29,088 nucleotides of DNA. Origin: Rhodocyclaceae bacterium UBA2346 (GTDB lineage: Bacteria > Pseudomonadota > Gammaproteobacteria > Burkholderiales > Rhodocyclaceae). The stretch covers positions 1 through 29,088 of the forward strand of contig DDUE01000052.1 of NCBI GenBank assembly GCA_002344625.1, read 5' to 3'. The first letter of the stretch is position 1, and every line of letters starts with the position of its first letter. Shown here one piece after another: positions 14,965-22,537 of the stretch. The notes beneath the pieces are model-generated. The model saw nothing but the letters and a program-made list of their open reading frames with translations. It was not told the origin of the DNA and searched no databases. Position numbers and translations under genes: made by a program.

Positions 14965-17841
14965 TCAGCCGCAGGTCCCCACCGCGCCGCATGCCGTGCA
15001 GAAGTCGCAGCCGTCCTTGCGGATCACCGAGTAGTTGCCGCACTCGGTGCACAGCGCGCCCTGCATCAGCACCGGGTCGCTGTCCTTGTGCGGGGCTTCG
15101 AGGATGCCCATTTCGCGGATGGGGTAGCCCTTTTCGTCGAGCACGCCGAGCATCGCGTAGCGGTGGATCATCAGTTGCGCAATGTAGGCGACGGTGCTGG
15201 GGTAGTTCTGCTGGCGCTTGGTGCCGGGCACGAAGGCCATGAAATCGCCCAGCGGCTCGGGGTAGTTGAGCAGCTTGCGCAGTTTCATGCCGATCCAGGC
15301 AGGGTCCATCACGCGCATGTCGAGCGCCAGGATGCGGGTGAGGCCATCGAGCGCGCGCGGGTAGTTGCCGGACAGCCACACCGAATAGGGGCGGGTGACG
15401 CCGTCGGGCAGGGTGATTTCCTTCAGGCCGAGCACGAAGTCTTCGCCGGTGGCGGGGTTGGCGATGTCGACCGTCCATGACAGGGTGCCGTCGGTGCCGG
15501 TCTTGGGCTCCTGCAGGCTGAAGAGGGTGTCCAGCACCGGGGTGGGCGTGCCGTCGACCGCGAGTGCGCCGAGGTGCTCGCAGCGGTAGCGCACCACCTG
15601 GGCGAAGGCCGACACCACGCCGGGGAACAGCTTCTTCTCGCCATGCGGCGGGAAGGGCATCTCGAAGGACTTCTCGCCGATGGTGCGGGCGAGCGTGTCG
15701 AGCTTGAGCGCGAGCCAGCCACGGTCGTTGGCGCGCATGTCCATCGACAGGGTCTTGGCGACCGCGCCGAGGCCGCGCGGCTGGTCGGCGCCGTTGACCC
15801 ACACTTCAAACGGGAAGCCATTGACGCTCACCGGCTGGGTATCCACATGGCCGATGAAGAGCGCGAACTCGCCTTGCGGCGACTTCAGCATGTAGGTCCA
15901 GGCCATGTTGCCGTCCGGCATTTCGGGGCGGCCGGGCCAGCGCAGGCTGGACAGCACCGGAGCGGGCAGGGTCTTGATCGACAGGCGGCGGTTGGGATCG
16001 TTGAGCTCGACGTCCTGCGGCTTTTTCTGCTCGGGACTGGGCGTGACCGACAGTACCGAACCGAGCACGCTGTTGGGCCGGTAGGTGGCCAGGCCCTTGA
16101 GGCCCGATTTCCAGGCCGACATGTAGAGGTCTTCGAAATCGGTGTAGGGGTAGTCGGCAGGGACGTTCACCGTTTTCGAGATCGAGGTGTCGACATACGG
16201 GGCGACCGCCGCGACCATGTCCTTGTGCGCCTGGGCCGAAATCTCGAGCGCGGTCACGAAGTAGTCCGGCAGCTTGTCGATGTTGCCGCCCAAGTGCTTG
16301 TACAGGCGCCAGGCGTAGTCCTCGACCGCGTATTCCTTGAAAGTGCCGTCGGCCATGCGCTTGCGTCGGGTATAGGTGTACGAGAACGGCGGCTCGATGC
16401 CGTTGGAGGCGTTGTCGGCGAACGCGAGCGAGATCGTGCCGGTGGGGGCGATCGACAGCAGGTGCGAATTGCGGATGCCGTGCTTGCGGATCTTGTCCTT
16501 GACCTCGGCCGGCAGGCGCGAGGCGAAGTTGCCGCCCGACAGGTACATGTCGGCGTTGAACAGCGGGAAGGCGCCGCGCTCGACCGCGAGCTCGACCGAA
16601 GCCAGGTAGGCGCGGTTGCGCATGAAGTCGGAAATCCGGGTGGCCATCTGGCGCGCTTCGGGGGTGTCGTAGCGCAGCCTGAGCATGATCAGCGCGTCGC
16701 CCAGGCCGGTGAAGCCGAGGCCCACGCGGCGCTTCGACTGGGCTTCCTTCTCTTGTTCCTTGAGCGGCCAGTGGGTCACGTCGAGCACGTTGTCGAGCAT
16801 GCGGATCGCGACGTCGACCACCTTGCCGAAGCCGTTGAAGTCGAACTCGGCCTGGTCGGAAAAGGCATGCCTGATGAACGGGGTGAGGTTGATCGAGCCC
16901 AGGTCGCAGCAGCCGTAGGGCGGCAGCGGCTGCTCGGCGCAGGGGTTGGTGGCCTCGATGGCTTCGCAGTAATACAGGTTGTTGTCCTGGTTCATGCGGT
17001 CGAGGAACAGGATGCCCGGCTCGGCATGGTCGTAGGTCGAGCGCATGACCTGGTCCCACAGGTCGCGCGCGCGCACCTTGCGATACACCCAGGCGCCGTC
17101 GTCGAGCTGATAGGCGCCGTTGCGCTTGATTTCGTCGATGGGCTCGGCCTTGTGCACCAGTTCGACATCGCCGTCGGCCTCGACTGCCTTCATGAAGGCA
17201 TCGGTCACGCCCAGCGAGATGTTGAAGTTGGTGAGATCGCCCTGGTCCTTGGCGTGGATGAATTCCTCGATGTCCGGATGATCGCAACGCAGCACGCCCA
17301 TCTGCGCGCCGCGGCGGGCACCGGCGGACTCGACCGTCTCGCACGAGCGGTCGAACACCCGCATGTACGACACCGGGCCGGAGGCGTTCGACTGGGTGCC
17401 CTTCACCAACGCACCCTTGGGGCGGATGCTGGAGAAGTCGTAACCGACTCCGCCGCCGCGGCGCATGGTTTCGGCCGCCTGCGCCAGCGCCGTATAGATG
17501 CCGGGCCGGCCATCCACCGATTCGGTGACCGAATCGCCCACCGGCTGCACGAAGCAGTTGATCAGCGTGGCCTGCAGTTTGGTGCCGGCGGCGCTGTTGA
17601 TGCGCCCGGCGGGCACGAAACCCATTTCCTGCGCTTCGAGGAACTTCGCTTCCCAGTGGGCGCGCTTGTCGTCGGCTTCGACCGTGGCCAGCGCCCGTGC
17701 GACACGTGTGCGCACCTCGTGGATCGACGCCTCGTCACCCTTGGCGTATTTCTCGACCAGGACCTCGGCGCAGATTTCCTGCGGGGCGAGGGTGCTGGCG
17801 TCGGCTCTGGACGTGGCGAGTTTGTCGGTCTTGGCGCTCAT
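14965..17841 (-). CDS. nrdJ: Class II (adenosylcobalamin-dependent) ribonucleotide reductase
   Basis: A 958-residue enzyme that converts ribonucleotides to deoxyribonucleotides, with the radical made from adenosylcobalamin so that no oxygen is needed. Visible motifs: [11 protein letters not shown] (redox Cys96), the thiyl-radical loop NPCAE (Asn299, Cys301, Glu303), the adjacent [11 protein letters not shown], and a C-terminal cysteine-rich tail ([19 protein letters not shown]) that probably holds zinc and relays electrons. The ATG at 17841 with GGAGACC upstream gives the expected N-terminus; the frame continues upstream without similarity. It was the divergent neighbour of a B12-synthesis operon before a Mu-like element inserted between them. 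An NrdR box lies upstream. Confidence 0.95.
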   Translation of the reverse strand: MSAKTDKLATSRADASTLAPQEICAEVLVEKYAKGDEASIHEVRTRVARALATVEADDKRAHWEAKFLEAQEMGFVPAGRINSAAGTKLQATLINCFVQPVGDSVTESVDGRPGIYTALAQAAETMRRGGGVGYDFSSIRPKGALVKGTQSNASGPVSYMRVFDRSCETVESAGARRGAQMGVLRCDHPDIEEFIHAKDQGDLTNFNISLGVTDAFMKAVEADGDVELVHKAEPIDEIKRNGAYQLDDGAWVYRKVRARDLWDQVMRSTYDHAEPGILFLDRMNQDNNLYYCEAIEATNPCAEQPLPPYGCCDLGSINLTPFIRHAFSDQAEFDFNGFGKVVDVAIRMLDNVLDVTHWPLKEQEKEAQSKRRVGLGFTGLGDALIMLRLRYDTPEARQMATRISDFMRNRAYLASVELAVERGAFPLFNADMYLSGGNFASRLPAEVKDKIRKHGIRNSHLLSIAPTGTISLAFADNASNGIEPPFSYTYTRRKRMADGTFKEYAVEDYAWRLYKHLGGNIDKLPDYFVTALEISAQAHKDMVAAVAPYVDTSISKTVNVPADYPYTDFEDLYMSAWKSGLKGLATYRPNSVLGSVLSVTPSPEQKKPQDVELNDPNRRLSIKTLPAPVLSSLRWPGRPEMPDGNMAWTYMLKSPQGEFALFIGHVDTQPVSVNGFPFEVWVNGADQPRGLGAVAKTLSMDMRANDRGWLALKLDTLARTIGEKSFEMPFPPHGEKKLFPGVVSAFAQVVRYRCEHLGALAVDGTPTPVLDTLFSLQEPKTGTDGTLSWTVDIANPATGEDFVLGLKEITLPDGVTRPYSVWLSGNYPRALDGLTRILALDMRVMDPAWIGMKLRKLLNYPEPLGDFMAFVPGTKRQQNYPSTVAYIAQLMIHRYAMLGVLDEKGYPIREMGILEAPHKDSDPVLMQGALCTECGNYSVIRKDGCDFCTACGAVGTCG

Positions 17842-17978
17842 TGCGGGTTGGTCTCCGGGTGTTTTTACGGTGATCTGAACTGAGGCGAGCATAGCGCGGA
17901 ACGGGGTTGGATGCAAAAATATAAAAATCAAATAAAACAAAAAGATAATATAAATTACGGGGTGTCAAGTGTTATTTG

Positions 17979-17996
17979 AATACTATATATAGTAGC
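17979..17996. promoter_or_regulatory. NrdR box upstream of nrdJ
   Basis: The 14-bp palindrome TACTATATATAGTA (17981-17994) contains CTATATATAG, matching the NrdR-box core C-w-A-T-A-T-w-G pattern exactly. It sits in an AT-rich region about 140 bases before the nrdJ start. NrdR represses ribonucleotide reductase genes when dATP is high. Boxes usually come in pairs about 31 bp apart; a second clear copy was not found. On the minus strand TTGACA (around 17965) with TATCTT 15 bases on could be the promoter. Confidence 0.7.
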
Positions 17997-18064
17997 TCTT
18001 TCCGGTGCTCGTAGGCTCCGGATCCCGCGTCGATCCTGGGTTCGGGCCGCGATGTGAGTGGTGC

Positions 18065-18128
18065 TAGGCGCGCGGAACCAAAACACACCACACGGCTAAA
18101 ATAAAACGCGACACGCGGAAAAAAAACG
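18065..18128. repeat. Left end of the Mu-like element with transposase-site-like repeats
   Basis: Contains AAAACACACCA (18080-18090), shared in inverted form with the right end, and two GCGGAA-type motifs: GCGCGGAACC (18070-18079) and ACGCGGAAAAAAAACG (18113-18128). The latter resembles MuA-binding sites, which end in a CGAAA core. The expected Mu terminal TG is not present at this boundary. Confidence 0.6.
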
Positions 18129-18170
18129 AGGCATAGAAAAGCAGAACCCACGGTACGGAATGGCCTTCCT

Positions 18171-18253
18171 CTGACGCTCGAAGGCTTCGCGTTGCCCTAT
18201 TTCAAGCCCGTATATAATAGGGGCGAGACGCGAAGGCGATAGGGCAGCGTCAG
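18171..18253. promoter_or_regulatory. Overlapping hairpins at the 3' end of the last element gene
   Basis: CTGACGCT (18171-18178) and GCCCTAT (18194-18200) can pair with AGCGTCAG (18246-18253) and ATAGGGC (18239-18245), an interrupted 15-base inverted repeat. CTTCGCGT near 18185-18192 can instead pair with ACGCGAAG near 18228-18235, so the two folds compete. A TATAATAGG stretch lies in the loop. It overlaps the stop of the coiled-coil gene and could be its terminator or part of a small RNA; neither is proven. Confidence 0.35.
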
Positions 18254-18834
18254 CCGATCGCGCTGGCAACCATGCTGTCGACTTCGGCTTGCAGTTCAAC
18301 ACGTCGCGCATGTAGTTCTGTGCGCTCCCCGGAAAGTCCGGCGATCATCTTCCGCCGCTCTGCAACTGGCATTCTTCCATCGGGCCAGCGTCCCTCAAGC
18401 GCGATTTCGATCTTCTCCATGATCTTTTCGTGGGCTTTGTCTGGAAAAAACGCAAACAAAGCTTTGGGAACAGACATGCGGTGAAGGTACCCCGGGGCAT
18501 TACCCTTGACCGGAATAGTCAAACCCGACCCTTGCGCAAGCTCGAAGTGACTCCACGGAAGCGAGAATACAGCCTCATCCAACTTTTCCACGGCACCCGC
18601 GACCCCGACAGCCTCACGCCCAAACAACGGCGCAACCCATTCACTCCCTTCACGGATGATCCATTGCCGCACGAACTCTGAATAATCCTCGAATGACACC
18701 GGCTCAGCCCGAAGGCGCGCTATCGTCCGATCAATCTCAGAGATACGCTCATCTATCCGACCAACCTCGGACCGCAGCGTTACCAGCCTGGCGCGAACCA
18801 GCTCGATCGCATCCTTCATATCCGTCTTGCTCAT
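18250..18834 (-). CDS. Coiled-coil protein of unknown function, last gene of the element
   Basis: A 194-residue soluble protein. N-terminal residues (about 5-45: LVRARLVTLRSEVGRIDERI and on) and the C-terminal third (about 150-190: RRKMIAGLSGERTELHARR) are heptad-rich coiled coils flanking a compact central domain. I recognise no family and no catalytic motif. It follows the I-like gene by about 38 bases with AAGGA at good spacing before its third ATG (18834), so it is probably the last gene of the Mor-led operon. Long coiled coils at both ends suit a structural or scaffold-like protein, but this is speculation. Confidence 0.6.
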   Translation of the reverse strand: MSKTDMKDAIELVRARLVTLRSEVGRIDERISEIDRTIARLRAEPVSFEDYSEFVRQWIIREGSEWVAPLFGREAVGVAGAVEKLDEAVFSLPWSHFELAQGSGLTIPVKGNAPGYLHRMSVPKALFAFFPDKAHEKIMEKIEIALEGRWPDGRMPVAERRKMIAGLSGERTELHARRVELQAEVDSMVASAIG

Positions 18835-18872
18835 CATCATCTTCCTTATCTACTTGTAATGGCGTCTGCCGC

Positions 18873-19739
18873 CTAAATGTCGATGTCCCGAAGCCCGGCT
18901 ATCGCGGGCTGAGCCGCTCCCAAAAAGCCCACATGCCGCAAGTACCAACGGCCCGGCGTGGGGTTGCTAGAGTGCTCCGGGCTGTAGAAAGCAGCGCTGC
19001 GTTTTTTGTAGCGTCCAAGCTTCACATCCTCTGCAAACCGCGCGTCCACTTGCCGGGTTCGCATCAATAGCTTCCCGTCACGCGATGCCATGAGCCCGTC
19101 AACCCACCCCACAGCAGGCTTATCCGTTTCCGGATGGCCAATCACCAAGGGCGCTTCACGCTCGGTCGGTCGGTAGTTTCGGGCTATATCGTCGATGTCA
19201 GCTTGCGAGAACGTGATACTTTGCCCTTGATCGCTGACATGTGAGCCCGCCTTGAAAATCTCGATCCAGTTTCCGATGATCGGCGCGTTTCCAGCCGGCG
19301 CCCCCGCGTTGTATGGCTCGCTGAAGAACACGCCCCCTTCGGCATCCTCGCGAAACGCAGCACAACCCGTTCCACTCAGAACCGCCACGTGCCGAAGGGC
19401 CTCGGCATAGCTCACGTTGTGCTCTTTAGAGAAGCTCTGCGCTCGCGCGTCAAGCTGCTGATCCGAAAACGGTCCCGCATCCTCTGAGAACGCCGCGCCT
19501 GGCGGTGGCGTGCTTTCCGCAACGAACTTCACGGCATCCCAATACGGCACACCAATTTTCGCCGCAAGGATATTTGCCGATGCGTGCAATACATCGTCGG
19601 GCCGTGCTTGGCCGTTCTCACTAAATCCAACGCGTGTTGACGACTCCATCAGCACCGTCCGAGCAAGCGCTTCCTGATAGGTGATGCGCGCACTGAAGGC
19701 CAGCGTCTTTGCTCGCCTGTCCAACTCCATATCATCCAT
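18873..19739 (-). CDS. Mu I-like domain protein with three 45-residue N-terminal repeats
   Basis: A 288-residue protein. Residues about 157-288 match the N-terminal domain of Mu-type phage I proteins (head protease/scaffold): NWIEIFKAGSH, REAPLVIGHPETDKPAVGWV, LGRYKKRSAAFYSPEH and RHVGFLGAAQPAI. Residues about 4-138 are three tandem repeats with an exact 45-residue period: Leu6/51/96, Ala10/55/100, Tyr21/66/111, Phe39/84/129, Glu41/86/131. Comparable A..A....Y.EAL helices usually sit at the C-terminus of I proteins, so the order looks permuted and the C-terminal scaffold is missing. The gene starts 5 bases after the Mor stop with a strong AAGGAG, so they form one operon. A role in assembly or in interfering with helper-phage assembly is inference. 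Confidence 0.7.
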   Translation of the reverse strand: MDDMELDRRAKTLAFSARITYQEALARTVLMESSTRVGFSENGQARPDDVLHASANILAAKIGVPYWDAVKFVAESTPPPGAAFSEDAGPFSDQQLDARAQSFSKEHNVSYAEALRHVAVLSGTGCAAFREDAEGGVFFSEPYNAGAPAGNAPIIGNWIEIFKAGSHVSDQGQSITFSQADIDDIARNYRPTEREAPLVIGHPETDKPAVGWVDGLMASRDGKLLMRTRQVDARFAEDVKLGRYKKRSAAFYSPEHSSNPTPGRWYLRHVGFLGAAQPAIAGLRDIDI

Positions 19740-19744
19740 TTTGC

Positions 19745-20068
19745 TTAATCTCCTTCATCATGGCCTTTTCTGGAAGAAGCAACGATCTCCCTGACCCGCC
19801 GTTCCGACAGCCCATAAGTGCGCGCCAAAATGCGAAAATTTCGGCCGTCAAACTCTTTTCGAATCGCCTCATCGCGCGATTCGCTGAATGAACAGCTCTT
19901 CCTCATGTAGAGCTGTTCCCCCCCGAACTCCTCAACCATCAGGCTCACACAGGTCCTTGCAACATCCGGTACGGCGTCCGCGAATACCGGTGCCCGATCC
20001 ATCAACACATCAGTCAAATGTTTCAACAGCCGATCGTCAAAGCGGTCCACCTCGGGGTCTTTCGCCAT
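19745..20068 (-). CDS. mor: Mor-family transcriptional activator
   Basis: A 107-residue DNA-binding protein of the Mor/C family, which in Mu turns on middle or late transcription. The C-terminal helix-turn-helix is clear (FDGRNFRILARTYGLSERRV with REIVASS), and the N-terminal half (LLKHLTDVLMDRA, the VARTCVSLMVEEFGGEQLY strand) forms the dimerisation part. The start at 20068 is preferred because AAGGA lies 6 bases upstream; 20107 is possible. It is the first gene after a terminator-like hairpin and downstream of two palindromes, so it is probably separately controlled. In the absence of late genes its target here would be its own operon or a helper phage; this is inference. Confidence 0.78.
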   Translation of the reverse strand: MAKDPEVDRFDDRLLKHLTDVLMDRAPVFADAVPDVARTCVSLMVEEFGGEQLYMRKSCSFSESRDEAIRKEFDGRNFRILARTYGLSERRVREIVASSRKGHDEGD

Positions 20069-20084
20069 CGCGCATCCTTGAATT

Positions 20085-20146
20085 CGTTCACTGATGAACG
20101 ACACCATAGGAAATGGTGGCGGTCGCGTACATTGAACGAGTTCAAT
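20085..20146. promoter_or_regulatory. Two palindromes upstream of mor
   Basis: CGTTCA-CTGA-TGAACG (20085-20100) and ATTGAAC-GA-GTTCAAT (20131-20146) are perfect palindromes about 46 bp apart, centre to centre, directly before the Mor gene on the minus strand. Both have GTTCA/TGAAC arms, like half of the repressor operators near 25400. They are likely operators or activator sites controlling the Mor-led operon. Confidence 0.55.
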
Positions 20147-20163
20147 TATTGAGAACAGGCCAA

Positions 20164-20214
20164 TTCGGGCACCCGAACGAACAAAGGGCGGAGCATCACG
20201 CCCCGCCCTTTGTT
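20164..20214. terminator. Terminator after the early operon
   Basis: AACAAAGGGCGG (20180-20191) and CCGCCCTTTGTT (20203-20214) are a perfect 12-bp stem with an 11-base loop. A smaller hairpin TTCGGG-CA-CCCGAA (20164-20177) follows. The stem lies 60 bases after the stop of the 20274-20987 gene on the minus strand, so it probably separates the transposition operon from the Mor operon. Confidence 0.65.
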
Positions 20215-20273
20215 GTTGGCGGCCAATCTAGCCACCGCCAAGCCTTTAGAACCACCTCACCGATACCTGACCA

Positions 20274-20987
20274 TCACCCAGCCCCTTTAACGGCGCTACG
20301 GGCCTTTTCGGCGGTCTTGGTGCTCCGGTCCGTGGGTGCGTTTTCAGCTCCCTCGTCCAGGCCGGCCACTTCCACCCGGATCAGATCCTTCACGTACTTG
20401 TCAGTCAGCGCCTCGCGCTTCTTCGCGAGCTTCTTCGACGTTTCCGTGAAGACCATCGGCCGGGCCACGCCCGGCGCGTCGGGTGACTCTTCAAATCCGA
20501 TCGAGAGGCCCCGATTTTTGAGCTTCGCCATGAACGCGGTCCAGAACACGTGATCCTGCGCGGCCGTCTTCGACCTGATCCAGTCATCATAAAGTAGGGT
20601 TGCGGCTTCTCCGACCGTCTCCAGATCGCTCGAATCCAGCATGCTCACCAGCGCCCGAACCGTCTTGCGCAACGCCAACTGTTCGCGCAAGAGTTGTTCG
20701 ATCTGCACGTTAAGCCGGCCGCTGTAAGTTTCAATCCCTTCGGAAACCTCTTCGAAGCGCCCCACCAGCGCATCATGTGCAATCTCGATCAGGTTCAGGA
20801 CATGCACGTCCACGTCTCGCGTACAGCTATCGGTCGCCAGGGCCTTGGCAGCAAACAACGCCGACCGGCTATGACCCGCCATGAAGTAAAGATCACGGCT
20901 CAACTCACTAATGTCCGGGCCGCCGATCTTGCCCCTGATAGCCCACACGTGCCCAACCAAATCGGGTTCCATCGCTTGAGCGTTCAT
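20274..20987 (-). CDS. Hypothetical protein of the Mu-like element early operon
   Basis: A 237-residue soluble, largely helical protein with no recognised domain. It has a central coiled-coil-like stretch (IEQLLREQLALRKTVRALVSML) and a charged C-terminal tail (TDRSTKTAEKARSAVKGAG). It overlaps the start of GemA by 4 bases (ATGA-type), so it is co-transcribed with the transposition genes. In Mu-like phages this stretch of the early operon holds variable genes often involved in gene regulation or host takeover, but I cannot assign one. Confidence 0.65.
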   Translation of the reverse strand: MNAQAMEPDLVGHVWAIRGKIGGPDISELSRDLYFMAGHSRSALFAAKALATDSCTRDVDVHVLNLIEIAHDALVGRFEEVSEGIETYSGRLNVQIEQLLREQLALRKTVRALVSMLDSSDLETVGEAATLLYDDWIRSKTAAQDHVFWTAFMAKLKNRGLSIGFEESPDAPGVARPMVFTETSKKLAKKREALTDKYVKDLIRVEVAGLDEGAENAPTDRSTKTAEKARSAVKGAG

Positions 20988-21430
20988 TTCTGCAACTCCT
21001 TTGCACTGGATTGCGCAAGCATGCGAGTCAGACCGGTAATGACCTTCGACGCTTCAGCCCGCGTCATCTCGCCCAGATCGGCGACCTTCACCGTATGCCG
21101 GGCGAAGGCAAGCAGGCGGAAATCCTTAAGGCCTGACCAACTCGCCCGGCGGGCCAAACCTTCGAGTGCGGTCCACTGGCGTTCGGTCGGCATCGGTGCC
21201 CCTCGCGCCAGACCCTTCGCGCGGTCAACCTGCGCCCCTTCCGGAAGGGCTTTCCCTTGGATCAAGCGTTCCAGGCAATCCGCAAGCCGGGAAAGCTGCT
21301 CGAAGCTCATTTCCCGGCAACTGGTCTTGCCAGTCTGTGAAAGCAGCACCGTGCGGTAAGTCGCCTCGTCGTAATCCAACTGCTTCGCCAGGGCATGCAC
21401 TTTGCCGATCAGCGTGTTTCGCGTAGTCAT
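20984..21430 (-). CDS. gemA: GemA-family regulatory protein (Mu gp16-like)
   Basis: A 148-residue protein matching the Mu gp16/GemA family: LIGKVHALAKQLDYDEATYR at the N-terminus, with LDYDEATYRTVL and the C-terminal VITGLTRML. In Mu, GemA affects host DNA topology and gene expression during the lytic cycle. It overlaps both neighbours by 4 bases (ATGA-type junctions with the MuB-like and hypothetical genes), consistent with one transposition operon. Confidence 0.8.
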   Translation of the reverse strand: MTTRNTLIGKVHALAKQLDYDEATYRTVLLSQTGKTSCREMSFEQLSRLADCLERLIQGKALPEGAQVDRAKGLARGAPMPTERQWTALEGLARRASWSGLKDFRLLAFARHTVKVADLGEMTRAEASKVITGLTRMLAQSSAKELQK

Positions 21431-22533
21431 CCCGCCACCCTCCCGTAAGCCTTTGCAATCGCAATAAAATTCTCTGGAATGAGGTCGACTTCGCGGGAAC
21501 CCATTTCTCCGAGAAGCTCAACGACGGCGCGCAATCCGCCATCGCGACCCGGAAGGCGGGCAATCGTCAGCAGCGCATCGCGCCACTTCTTGCCCTTCAG
21601 CCCCCGCCAGTCCATGAACGCTTCGATATCCTCCGCGTCGTTCGATTCCAAGGAGATATGTCGGGTTCGACTTGCCAAGGCGTCATAGTCAGTCCGTTTT
21701 CCCCACACCGCGCCGTGAAATGCAGGGTTGCCAATCATCAGCACGGGAATTCCGGCCTGTTCGTTGATGTAGGACATGAACCTAAGCCCGGTTCCCCGAT
21801 CGGCAGGAATACCGCATTCATCCGCAATGAGAAAATCACCCGGCCTGACCTGGCTGAGAATGCGGGAAAGCTTTGTGCTCACGTTTCCCTTGATGTCGCC
21901 GTAAGGCTCCAGCGCTTCCAAGATTGAATCAAGCACACCGATATCACCCTTGGTGCCTGGCGAGAACTCGAAATACACCGCCCCCGCTTCGTTCGGGCGA
22001 CGCGGATAGTCGAAGGCGTAGCGCTTCGCCGCAAACGATTTCCCGATGCCGTACATGCCGGTAATAGCGAACAACGCACGCGATTTGTGCGCCATCCGGC
22101 AAGCACCATATACACGCTTGTAGATCGCGGTTTCAGCATGGTCATCTTGACCTTGCTCGGTCGCGTCCTCCTCATCCGCCCACTTCTTGAGCGCGATAAG
22201 GTGGATTCGGGCCGTGTCGTTATCCCACCAACTCCAACCGCCATCTTCGAGACGCTCTTCGTGAAGAATGCGTTTAAGCTGCGTCATGGATGGACCGCTC
22301 TCGCACTCCGCCACGATGCGCGAAACACGCACGCGACCTGCCGTAAAGGCATTGATTCGGTCGACAATCTCTTGCGCGCCCTTTTCGCCGCCGATCTCTG
22401 CCCTTTGCTTCTCTTTCCGCTCAAAATCTGCCTTGGCTACGGCCTGCTTTCGACTGGCCTCCTCTTCGGTAACCGGTCCGTTGTTGCCATCGGACCATGA
22501 CACCTCTTGCCGAACTGCCGGTTTCTTGGTCAT
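21427..22533 (-). CDS. MuB/TnpB-like transposition ATPase
   Basis: A 368-residue AAA+ ATPase, partner of the transposase. It has a Walker A (GMYGIGKS, residues 159-166) and a Walker B (DFLIADE, 233-239), preceded by a basic, helical N-terminal part with a DNA-binding-like region (AFTAGRVRVSRIVAECE). MuB-type ATPases choose the target DNA, stimulate the transposase and help protect the element from self-insertion. The gene begins within a few bases of the transposase stop; the ATG at 22533 has GAGG upstream, and one at 22548 overlaps the transposase stop. It is shorter and differently built from Mu's own MuB, closer to BcepMu/Tn552-type ATPases. Confidence 0.85.
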   Translation of the reverse strand: MTKKPAVRQEVSWSDGNNGPVTEEEASRKQAVAKADFERKEKQRAEIGGEKGAQEIVDRINAFTAGRVRVSRIVAECESGPSMTQLKRILHEERLEDGGWSWWDNDTARIHLIALKKWADEEDATEQGQDDHAETAIYKRVYGACRMAHKSRALFAITGMYGIGKSFAAKRYAFDYPRRPNEAGAVYFEFSPGTKGDIGVLDSILEALEPYGDIKGNVSTKLSRILSQVRPGDFLIADECGIPADRGTGLRFMSYINEQAGIPVLMIGNPAFHGAVWGKRTDYDALASRTRHISLESNDAEDIEAFMDWRGLKGKKWRDALLTIARLPGRDGGLRAVVELLGEMGSREVDLIPENFIAIAKAYGRVAG

Positions 22534-22537
22534 ACTG

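Noticed and set aside
15574..17883. A plus-strand open frame of 769 codons
   Set aside because: It is antisense to nrdJ, with biased composition and no recognisable domain.
18096..18311. A minus-strand open frame of 71 codons at the left element end
   Set aside because: It overlaps the coiled-coil gene stop and the inverted-repeat region and has no start signal or domain.
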